Source: Bordetella parapertussis (GTDB taxonomy: Bacteria; Pseudomonadota; Gammaproteobacteria; Burkholderiales; Burkholderiaceae_C). From it: a DNA stretch of 7,398 nt. Of this stretch, positions 1 to 5,885 are shown piece after piece (within the stretch, counting starts at the first letter, position 1; every line of letters begins with the position of its first letter). The translations under genes were made by a program, and so were the position numbers. The stretch covers positions 1 through 7,398 of the forward strand of contig CAMCNE010000108.1 in the NCBI GenBank assembly GCA_945875935.1. The letters are read 5' to 3'. The notes below the pieces were generated by a model. It worked only from the letters and a program-made list of their open reading frames with translations, had not been told where the DNA came from and did not search any database.

Positions 1-2018
1 CCGACATCGTCCATCGCCCACAGCGCCAGCGCCTTGGCCGACATCGGCTTGGCAAACAGATAGCCTTGCAGCTGATCGCAGCCGAACTCGCGCAGGATGC
101 GGTTCTGGCCTTCGGTCTCGACGCCTTCGGCCACCACCTTCAGATCAAGCGACTTGGCCAGGTTGATGACGGCCGAAGCCACCTTGCGCGCGTCTTCGCT
201 GGTCTCGAGGTCGAGCACGAAGCTGCGGTCGATCTTCAACTCGCTGGCCGGCAGCTTGCGCAGGTAAGCCAGGCTGGAGTGGCCGGTGCCGAAGTCGTCG
301 ATCGAGATGCTCACGCCCAGCTTGGCCAGCTGGTGAAACACGCGGATCGTCCATTCGGCGTCTTCCATCGCCACCGATTCGGTGATCTCGCAAGTCATCA
401 AGCTGGGATTGACGTCGTTGGCCTGCAAGGCCTTGGCGATGCGATCGACCAGATCGGGCTGACGCAGCTGGTGCACCGACAGGTTGATGGCCACGCGCAT
501 GCGCAAGCCGCCGTCGCGCCAGGTGCGGATCTGCCGGCAGACCTCGTCGATCAGCCAGTTGCCCAGCGGGCAGATCAGGCCATGGCGCTCGGCCAGCGGA
601 ATGAACTCGACCGGGCTGATCATGCCGCGGCGCGGATGCTGCCAGCGCATCAGCGCCTCGGCGCCGGTGATCTCGCCCGTGGGCGCGTGGATCTTGGGCT
701 GGTAGTAAAGCTCCAGTTCGGACTGAGCCAGCGCACGGCGCAAATCGCGCAGGATCTCGGCCTGATCTCGAAAGCCATCGACCATGCGCGTTTCGAACAG
801 GCTGCACGCCGAGCCGCCCGAAGACTTCACAAATCGCATCGCCGCATCGGCATGAGCGATCAGGGTCGAGGCCGCACCGTGGTCCGGATAGATGGCAATG
901 CCGATCGAGCAGGTGACCGACGCCTCTCGTCCGTCGATGTGGCAAGGCTTGCCAAGCGACACCAGCACGTTGGACGCCAACTGGTGGGCGCCGCTCGCAT
1001 CGACGTCGCTGGGGATCAGCATCAAAAACTCGTCCGCGCCCTGGCGCGCCACCATGTGCGCCTGCGCCAGAGCGCGCAATCGCGAAGCCACTTCGCGCAG
1101 CAGACGGTCACCCACACGGTGGCCGAGGGATTCGTTGATGGCCTTGAAGCCATCGAGGTTGATCAGCAACAGTGCGAGCTTGGTCTTGTTGGCATCGGCG
1201 CGTTGCAGCGCTTGTGCCAAGGTGCCCTCGAAGATCTGCCGGTTGGGCAGCTCGGTGAGCGGATCGCGCAAGGACTGGAATTGCAGCTCGGCGCGGGCGG
1301 TCTGCAACGACGCCTTCATCCGCGTTTCAAGGTAGGACACCACCAGCAGCATCACCAGCAGCAAAACCGAGCCCATCGCGGCAAGCACTTCCACCGTGTC
1401 GGCAGCGATGCGGCCGTCGATCGGCACGCCGGTTTGGCTGTCCAGCGTTGCCGAAGCCAGGACCAAGCCTTGCGGCAGCACCACCGACACCGCGACGATC
1501 AGGGCGCAAACCAGGCGCCAGACCTGCGCTGCCGACCCCGCGCGCCGTTTCGGCCCGGTGTAAAGCCACAGGGCCACCCCGAAACCCACCGCCGAGACCA
1601 GCCCACCCGCGCTCGGTCCCCACCAGGCCCACTCGATGCCGGGCAAGGCCCCCAGGCCCAGCAGCAAGCCCATTTCGCAAAGCACCACGCCCAGCGCCAG
1701 CACCGCGGCACCGGCCAGGGTGTCGATGGGACGGCAGGGCCGACCCGCCAGGGCCAGGCCCAAAAGCATGAAGACCACACCCGCCAGCCAGCCAGCGAAG
1801 ATCAGACCCGGGTGGTAGCTCAGCGCATAAGGCAAGCTCAGGTGCGACAGGTCCAGCACCCCGCACGCCCACAGTCCCGTACCCAGTGCCAGTGCCGCGC
1901 CAACCAGCCAGCCCAGGCTGTCGGAAGACAGCTTGCGCTCCAGTCGCTTCGCCAGATCCAGCGCAACGTAAGCCGCCAGAAAGACCAGCGCCAGATCGGC
2001 GATCACCATGGGCGTCAC
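1..2018 (-). CDS. Seven-helix membrane GGDEF-EAL protein with degenerate MHYT sensor; probable c-di-GMP phosphodiesterase (3' end cut by window)
   Basis: Predicted inner-membrane protein that breaks down the second messenger cyclic di-GMP. Residues are counted from GTG 2018; 672 codons are visible and only the last few residues should be missing. About residues 5-215 form seven hydrophobic helices with the spacing of an MHYT sensor, but the motifs read CGVLDL (52-57), CEMGLL (114-119) and LPQGLV (181-186) instead of MHYTGM-like. A short linker leads to the GGDEF domain (about 235-390). There the signature is GADEF (327-331) and the first metal-binding Asp is Asn287; guanine-contacting Asn295 and Asp304 remain. 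The EAL domain (about 415-672) keeps Glu454 of EAL, Asn512, Glu544, Asp574-Asp575 of DDFGTG, Lys595, the EGVE motif ending at Glu634, and Gln651. Cyclase activity is therefore unlikely and phosphodiesterase activity likely. An in-frame TGA at 2034-2036 limits the start to GTG 2018 or ATG 2009. Domain calls are firm; the role in the cell is inferred. Confidence 0.93.
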   Translation of the reverse strand, partial: MTPMVIADLALVFLAAYVALDLAKRLERKLSSDSLGWLVGAALALGTGLWACGVLDLSHLSLPYALSYHPGLIFAGWLAGVVFMLLGLALAGRPCRPIDTLAGAAVLALGVVLCEMGLLLGLGALPGIEWAWWGPSAGGLVSAVGFGVALWLYTGPKRRAGSAAQVWRLVCALIVAVSVVLPQGLVLASATLDSQTGVPIDGRIAADTVEVLAAMGSVLLLVMLLVVSYLETRMKASLQTARAELQFQSLRDPLTELPNRQIFEGTLAQALQRADANKTKLALLLINLDGFKAINESLGHRVGDRLLREVASRLRALAQAHMVARQGADEFLMLIPSDVDASGAHQLASNVLVSLGKPCHIDGREASVTCSIGIAIYPDHGAASTLIAHADAAMRFVKSSGGSACSLFETRMVDGFRDQAEILRDLRRALAQSELELYYQPKIHAPTGEITGAEALMRWQHPRRGMISPVEFIPLAERHGLICPLGNWLIDEVCRQIRTWRDGGLRMRVAINLSVHQLRQPDLVDRIAKALQANDVNPSLMTCEITESVAMEDAEWTIRVFHQLAKLGVSISIDDFGTGHSSLAYLRKLPASELKIDRSFVLDLETSEDARKVASAVINLAKSLDLKVVAEGVETEGQNRILREFGCDQLQGYLFAKPMSAKALALWAMDDV

Positions 2019-2026
2019 AGCGCAAG

Positions 2027-2031
2027 CTCCC
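2027..2031 (-). promoter_or_regulatory. Ribosome binding site favouring the GTG 2018 start
   Basis: Read on the minus strand, GGGAG lies 8 nt before GTG 2018 and 17 nt before ATG 2009. The spacing fits the GTG start, which would add the residues M-T-P ahead of the ATG methionine. The choice does not change the domain content. Confidence 0.45.
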
Positions 2032-2062
2032 GCTCACCGCATGGGCAGCAGCTGAACTGAAA

Positions 2063-2089
2063 ATTACAAAGGGGCGTCGGTACTGCAAA
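2063..2089 (-). promoter_or_regulatory. Possible sigma-70 promoter of the GGDEF-EAL gene
   Basis: On the minus strand a TGTAAT -10-like hexamer (2063-2068, five of six consensus positions) follows a TTTGCA -35-like hexamer (2084-2089, four of six) with 15 nt between them, which is shorter than ideal. It lies in the 172-nt gap after the DUF3108 stop codon and about 45 nt before the start codon. This patch is AT-richer than its surroundings. The gap suggests that the gene may have its own promoter and not depend only on readthrough from the DUF3108 gene. The match is by eye only, and nothing else was recognised in the gap. Confidence 0.3.
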
Positions 2090-2190
2090 AGCCATGGGGT
2101 TGCTATCGGCGGCTGGCCGTGGAAATTGAGCAGGACGGCGGCGCGTCATCGGTCGGGCCAGCGCAGGTGCAACGTCGGCAAGGCCGTTTT

Positions 2191-3399
2191 TCATGGCTTG
2201 CCCGCCACCTTGATCTGGCGCAGCGTCAGCTCCAAGGCGTCGCCATCGTCGCCGTGCGACAGCACCGCGCGCACCGGAAACAGATGGCGCGCCGGGTCCA
2301 GCCACACGTCAGCCAGCACGTCGCGCGGGCCTTTCGCAGGGCGTGTGAAGCGCAAGGTACGCACCTTCACGCCACCGCTGTCGATGGTCTCGACGCCGAC
2401 GAAGGCAAACGACCACACCGCCACATCAGCGCGCACACCAGACACCACCATTTGCACCTCGCCGCCCGGTGCGGCTCGCTTGGGCTCGGCAGCCAGCACG
2501 GCGGGCAACTGGATCATCCAGCTCAAGCGGTCTTGAGCACCCTCGGGCAGCGCGTACTCGTCTTTGGAATCGGAGTAGGTGATCTTGTGGGCTTCACGCT
2601 GAAAGTTGGCCGCGCGTGCAGCCCGCCGAGCGCGCTGATCGGTGAAGCGCACGGGAGCCAGCCCGGCCGCATCGAAGCCTCCCTGGCTGACCTGCGTGAG
2701 CAGATTGAAGCCGGCAATGCCGACTTGCAACCGGGCCTCATAGTGGCCAGCCTGCGGCTGCCAGTTCAGCTCGCCCGTGCCGGAAAACATGCCGCGGCGA
2801 ATGTCATAGACCAGCACCGCTGCGGGCGGCAGGCGGGTCTTGTACAGCGGCACCGAGCGCTCGACCTGCCGCAACACTGGGACAGCGGCTGGCGCGGGCG
2901 AGGCGGCCGCCTCAATGGCCGATGCGGCCGATGCAGCAGGCTGTGCCTCAGCTGTCGCTGAAGCGGGCACCGACGCGGGTTCGGCTGCGACGGCCGGTGG
3001 GTCCGTGGGCTCAGGCGCAGCGGCGCTGTGCACCTGATCAGCGGCTTCGGTGGCCTGCGTGGCGGCTTGCGGGTTCGGCTCGGGCTGGGTCGATGCCAAG
3101 GTGGCTGCAGATCTGGCAAAAGGCATTGCAGCCTCGGCCTGGCGCACGACCGGCTCGACAGGCGCCTCCACCGCAACGCGGTCGGCAAGCTCAGGCACCG
3201 AGCGAACTTGCAACGCGGCGGCAACCGCCACGGCTTGCGGCGACATGTCTGCCGCATCTGCGGGCAAGCCGTCGAGCAGACACCCGTGCAGCGTCAGCGC
3301 GACCACGCTCAGCAGCACCACCACCGCAGCCGGTGGACGCCCGCGAGGCGCATCCCGTGCGGGATCAGAGGGCTGGTTTCGCGGCTGCTGTCGTGTCAT
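2191..3399 (-). CDS. DUF3108 domain protein, membrane-anchored and periplasmic
   Basis: Protein of 402 residues with no known biochemical function; DUF3108 proteins are widespread in proteobacteria and thought to act in the envelope. Residues 1-21 are polar and basic, and 22-38 are hydrophobic, giving an uncleaved anchor or signal segment. Residues about 85-175 are an Ala/Pro/Glu-rich linker of low complexity that could cross part of the periplasm, as in TonB-like proteins. Residues about 185-402 form the DUF3108 region, beginning near VLVYDIRRG and ending with FPVRAVLSHGDDGDALEL. The residues before the one cysteine (LTLHGC, Cys40) resemble a lipobox, but His at -2 is unusual, so a lipoprotein is possible and not favoured. 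The frame stays open upstream to 3597, but that would run into the divergent promoter region and past the start of phaM. ATG 3399 sits just before the basic N terminus and hydrophobic segment and is preferred, although its ribosome binding site is poor. Transcribed divergently from phaM. Confidence 0.85.
   Translation of the reverse strand: MTRQQPRNQPSDPARDAPRGRPPAAVVVLLSVVALTLHGCLLDGLPADAADMSPQAVAVAAALQVRSVPELADRVAVEAPVEPVVRQAEAAMPFARSAATLASTQPEPNPQAATQATEAADQVHSAAAPEPTDPPAVAAEPASVPASATAEAQPAASAASAIEAAASPAPAAVPVLRQVERSVPLYKTRLPPAAVLVYDIRRGMFSGTGELNWQPQAGHYEARLQVGIAGFNLLTQVSQGGFDAAGLAPVRFTDQRARRAARAANFQREAHKITYSDSKDEYALPEGAQDRLSWMIQLPAVLAAEPKRAAPGGEVQMVVSGVRADVAVWSFAFVGVETIDSGGVKVRTLRFTRPAKGPRDVLADVWLDPARHLFPVRAVLSHGDDGDALELTLRQIKVAGKP
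2917..2934. repeat. Tandem 9-bp repeat within the Ala-rich linker
   Basis: The 9-mer GGCCGATGC occurs twice back to back (2917-2925 and 2926-2934). It lies in the low-complexity Ala/Ser/Pro linker of the DUF3108 protein and encodes part of the AASAASA stretch. Because it is a multiple of three, slippage here would change linker length without breaking the frame. Confidence 0.6.
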
Positions 3400-3413
3400 C
3401 GGGGCGCTCGCTG

Positions 3414-3429
3414 GAAAACATCCGTTTTC
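3414..3429. repeat. Inverted repeat next to the DUF3108 start
   Basis: GAAAAC (3414-3419) and GTTTTC (3424-3429) are perfect 6-bp arms around the loop ATCC. The repeat lies 14 nt upstream of the DUF3108 start codon, in the 5' untranslated part of its mRNA. It is AT-rich compared with its surroundings and could be an operator half or a weak hairpin near the ribosome binding site. Function unknown. Confidence 0.4.
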
Positions 3430-3498
3430 GTCGGATTGAAAGGCTGCGGGACGGCCCCGGACCTGACGCCGTTCGATTATGCGGCCGGCCCCCGCGTG

Positions 3499-3510
3499 GC
3501 CCCGCGGGGC
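3499..3510. repeat. Perfect 12-bp GC palindrome, possible operator
   Basis: GCCCCGCGGGGC is its own reverse complement and lies 79 nt upstream of the phaM start, near the middle of the divergent spacer. Such a site could bind a dimeric regulator acting on both genes. In DNA this rich in GC a 12-bp palindrome can also arise by chance, so the regulatory reading is tentative. Confidence 0.4.
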
Positions 3511-3577
3511 GCAGCACCATTCAACGCAGCAGCCGCCGGGCGAAACCGCAGGGGCACAATCGATCAGCCACACCCGC

Positions 3578-3583
3578 AGGAGA
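3578..3583 (+). promoter_or_regulatory. Strong ribosome binding site of phaM
   Basis: AGGAGA is followed by a 6-nt spacer and ATG 3590. This is the best Shine-Dalgarno match in the plus-strand cluster and fixes the phaM start here, not at the in-frame ATG 3479 upstream. The following three genes lack comparable sites. Confidence 0.8.
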
Positions 3584-3589
3584 CACCCC

Positions 3590-4180
3590 ATGGCCAACGC
3601 TTCACCGTTCCAGAATTTCGCGCCCGGCTTCGATTTTTTGCAAGGGCTGGTTCAAAACGCCGGGTCTGCGATGCCGGGGATCGGTCAATGGGTGGCGCCC
3701 ACGCTCGACCCGCAGGAGCTGGAAAAGCGCATCCAGGAGTTGCGCACCGTGCAGTTCTGGCTGGAGCAAAACGTGCGCATGCTGAGCACCACCATTCAGG
3801 CGCTCGAGGTGCAAAAGATGACGCTGTCGACGCTGCGCACCATGAACGTGCAAATGGGCGATCTGCGCGAGGCGCTGACGCCAAAGTCCGCCGAGCCAGC
3901 ACCGGCGTCAGATGCAGCAGCCCAGCCCGACGACAAGCCGGCCGCCGCTGTGGACCCCATGCAGTGGTGGAACGCGCTGACGCAGCAGTTCGGCGAAATT
4001 GCCGCCAACGCCATCAAGGACAACCCGAGCGCGGCCGCCTTCGCCACCACCACCGCCGCAGCGGCCAGCCCGTCACGCGCGGGCAAGCCGGCAGCGGCGA
4101 AGACCACACCCGCTGCGCGCAAGAAGCCCGTCAAACGCGCAGCCAAGGCCACCCCGGCGAGCAAGCCCGCTTCGCGCTGA
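3590..4180 (+). CDS. phaM: PhaM-type polyhydroxybutyrate granule regulatory protein
   Basis: Protein of 196 residues resembling PhaM of Ralstonia eutropha (Cupriavidus necator), which activates the PHB synthase PhaC1, sits on the granule surface and binds DNA so that granules are shared between daughter cells. Residues 10-35 hold the FDFLQGLVQNAG segment. Residues 38-95 hold the conserved core, from PTLDPQELEKRIQEL through TVQFWLEQN to ALEVQKMTL, which is strongly helical and probably forms a coiled coil. Residues 122-145 contain an amphipathic patch (DPMQWWNALTQQF). From about residue 160 the tail is rich in Lys, Ala, Pro and Arg (AARKKPVKRAAK at 175-186), like the histone H1-like DNA-binding tail of PhaM. 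The start at ATG 3590 is set by a strong ribosome binding site. It is the first gene of a likely operon with the FIST gene 11 nt downstream. General phasins share the helical character, but the core motif and tail favour PhaM. Confidence 0.88.
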   Translation: MANASPFQNFAPGFDFLQGLVQNAGSAMPGIGQWVAPTLDPQELEKRIQELRTVQFWLEQNVRMLSTTIQALEVQKMTLSTLRTMNVQMGDLREALTPKSAEPAPASDAAAQPDDKPAAAVDPMQWWNALTQQFGEIAANAIKDNPSAAAFATTTAAAASPSRAGKPAAAKTTPAARKKPVKRAAKATPASKPASR

Positions 4181-4191
4181 GCCGCCGACCC

Positions 4192-5436
4192 ATGAAGTTG
4201 TTCCTCCACGCGCATGCCACGCACCCGGACTGGCGCATGGCACTGGCGCTGGCCAGCGCCCAGTTGCAAGCGCAGCACGCGCGCGACGATCACATCGACA
4301 CAGCCACCTTGGGCTGGGTCTACCTGAGCGACCACTACGCCGCGCATGCCGAGCACCTGCTCGACGAGTTGCGCGCGCAGTGGCCCGGCGTGGCCTGGGT
4401 GGGCTCGGTGGGCGTGGGCATCGCGGCCAACGGCGTCGAGTACTTCGACGAACCCGCGCTGTCGCTGATGCTGAGCGATATCGCGCCCGAGCACTTTCGC
4501 GTCTTCTCAGGTTTGCAGCCGCTGTCGGCACCGCCGCTGTTTGCTGCGGTGGCAGCCCAGGTGCACGCCGATCCGGCGGCCCACGACGCGGCAGAGCTCA
4601 TCAGCGAGCTGGCCGGGCAGACCCGTTCCGGCCCGCTCTACCTGTTTGGCGGGCTGGCTTCTGCGCGCAACCGCAGCCTGCACATCGCCGACGGCGTGTT
4701 TCGCGGCGGTCTGTCTGGCGTGGCCTTTGACGCCGGCGTGCCGCTGATCTCGCGCGTGACCCAGGGCTGCCAGCCCGTGGGCCCGGTGCGGCACATCACC
4801 AGCACAGAGCGCAATCTGGTCCTCACGCTCGACGGCGAGGCGGCGCTCGACTGCCTGCTGCGCGACATGGCGGCCGACGATCTGGAGCCGCGCGACGCGC
4901 TGCGCCGGCTGCGTGGCACGCTGGTCGGCCTGAGCGATGCGGGTGATGCGCCCACGCGCGGCGGCAACTTTGGCCACGAGACGCGGGTGCGCAACGTGGT
5001 CGGCGTCGATCCCAACCGACGCGGGGTGGCGGTGGCCGATCTGGTCGAGCCCGGCATGCAGCTCGCGTTTTGCCAGCGCAACCCCGAGGCCGCGCGGCGC
5101 GATCTGGTGCGCATCTGCGCCGAGATCCGCGAAGAGCTCGAGCCTGAAGCGCTGTCGCTGCAAATCGCGCTCGAGCTGCGCGGCGGCGACCTCGACAGCG
5201 CGCCCCATCCGGCCCGGCAGATCGCAGGAGCCGTCTACGTGAGTTGCGCCGGTCGCGGCGGGCCGCATTTCGGCTCGCCATCGGCCGAACTGGCCCTGGT
5301 GCGCCACGCGCTGGGCGATGTGCCGCTGGTCGGCTTTTTTGCCAACGGCGAGATCGCGCACCGTCACCTCTACGGCTACACCGGCGTGCTCACGGTGTTC
5401 ACGGCGGGCGCCGCGGACACCCCCGACGCGCCATGA
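4192..5436 (+). CDS. Stand-alone FIST-domain protein (FIST_N plus FIST_C)
   Basis: Soluble protein of 414 residues made of a FIST N-terminal domain (about 1-225) and a FIST C-terminal domain (about 230-405). FIST domains are predicted ligand-sensing modules, often fused to kinases, methyl-accepting or cyclase domains; here no output domain is attached. Visible landmarks are WVGSVGVGIAANGVEYF (69-85) in the first domain, and RVRNVVGVDP (265-274), GMQLAFCQRN (288-297), SCAGRGGPHFG (351-361) and VGFFANGEIA (380-389) in the second. No signal peptide or membrane helix is evident, so it is likely cytoplasmic. The start at ATG 4192 lies 11 nt after the phaM stop, with no good Shine-Dalgarno site, which suggests translational coupling. 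The frame is open far upstream, but that part overlaps phaM and is not coding. The stop overlaps the cidA start (ATGA at 5433-5436). The ligand and partner are unknown; linkage suggests a role in carbon overflow or PHB control. Confidence 0.9.
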   Translation: MKLFLHAHATHPDWRMALALASAQLQAQHARDDHIDTATLGWVYLSDHYAAHAEHLLDELRAQWPGVAWVGSVGVGIAANGVEYFDEPALSLMLSDIAPEHFRVFSGLQPLSAPPLFAAVAAQVHADPAAHDAAELISELAGQTRSGPLYLFGGLASARNRSLHIADGVFRGGLSGVAFDAGVPLISRVTQGCQPVGPVRHITSTERNLVLTLDGEAALDCLLRDMAADDLEPRDALRRLRGTLVGLSDAGDAPTRGGNFGHETRVRNVVGVDPNRRGVAVADLVEPGMQLAFCQRNPEAARRDLVRICAEIREELEPEALSLQIALELRGGDLDSAPHPARQIAGAVYVSCAGRGGPHFGSPSAELALVRHALGDVPLVGFFANGEIAHRHLYGYTGVLTVFTAGAADTPDAP

Positions 5437-5870
5437 CCGCTGGCGGGGCCACGGCCGCTGCCCATTCGCGCAGCCGCCGCTGGACGCTGCTGCTCCAGGG
5501 TCTGGCCTGGACGCTGGTGTGCCTGTGGGCTGGCGAGTGGCTGGCGCGGGTGGCGCCGCTGGGCCTCACAGGTTCAGTGGCCGGCATGCTGGTTTTGCTG
5601 GTGTCGCTCAACTGGGCGGCCTTGCGCGAACCGGTGGCCGCGGCCGCCACGCTGCTGCTGGGCCACCTGTCTTTGCTGTTCATTCCGATCAGCGTGGGCC
5701 TGATGATTCACGGCGAGCTGCTGTCGCGATATGGCGGGCGGCTGCTGATCGCCGTGGCGCTGTCGACCTGGATCGGCATGGCCGTCACCGCGGTGGTGAT
5801 GCGTCGGCTGATGAGCGGGCCGGCGGCCTCGGTGCGGTCGTCATCGCGCTCGACGACGCGTGGCGACTGA
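5433..5870 (+). CDS. CidA/LrgA family membrane protein
   Basis: Integral membrane protein of 145 residues with four predicted helices at about 17-38, 43-62, 68-92 and 103-125. The LrgA/CidA pattern is visible as LTGSVAGMLVLL (45-56) and LLFIPISVGLMIHGELL (81-97), close to the family's P-G-x-x-x-G-M-x-L and F-x-P-x-x-V-G-x-M patterns. These proteins were first described as holin-like modulators of murein hydrolase activity in Staphylococcus; homologous LrgAB pairs in Bacillus subtilis and Streptococcus mutans support pyruvate uptake. They work with an LrgB/CidB partner, which is the next gene. The start is ATG 5433, overlapping the FIST stop by 4 nt. The C-terminal tail (129-145) is rich in Ser, Arg and Thr. 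The downstream cidB gene is in the same reading frame, separated by this TGA stop and five sense codons. Physiological role here (transport or lysis control) is uncertain. Confidence 0.88.
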   Translation: MTAGGATAAAHSRSRRWTLLLQGLAWTLVCLWAGEWLARVAPLGLTGSVAGMLVLLVSLNWAALREPVAAAATLLLGHLSLLFIPISVGLMIHGELLSRYGGRLLIAVALSTWIGMAVTAVVMRRLMSGPAASVRSSSRSTTRGD

Positions 5871-5885
5871 GCGGCGGGCAGCCCG

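Larger units (their letters stand above)
3400..3589. promoter_or_regulatory. Divergent intergenic region between the DUF3108 gene and phaM
   Basis: This 190-nt spacer must hold the promoters of both the leftward DUF3108 gene and the rightward phaM operon. On the minus strand CATAAT (3476-3481) matches five of six -10 positions, but no convincing -35 hexamer lies at the right distance. On the plus strand no clear hexamer pair was found; CACAAT at 3555-3560 is only a weak -10 candidate. The region also holds two dyads (listed separately) and an 8-bp palindrome GGCCGGCC (3483-3490). No small reading frame with its own ribosome binding site was seen. Confidence 0.55.

Noticed and set aside
66..2060. 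A 664-codon open frame on the plus strand, antisense to the GGDEF-EAL gene
   Set aside because: Its translation is low-complexity (Gln/His/Arg/Ala-rich) and matches no family I know, while the opposite strand encodes clear seven-helix, GGDEF and EAL domains. It is a product of high GC content.
3400..3597. N-terminal extension of the DUF3108 protein to 3597
   Set aside because: It would cross the divergent promoter region and run past the phaM start, and it adds an uncharacteristic Cys/Arg-rich stretch before the basic N terminus and membrane anchor.
3028..4191. Upstream in-frame extension of the FIST gene to an 802-codon frame
   Set aside because: The extra part overlaps the DUF3108 gene and the whole of phaM, has no recognisable domain and is compositionally biased. 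FIST homology begins at ATG 4192.
4507..5367. A 286-codon open frame on the minus strand within the FIST gene
   Set aside because: Antisense to well-conserved FIST motifs, of biased composition, with no recognisable domain or ribosome binding site.
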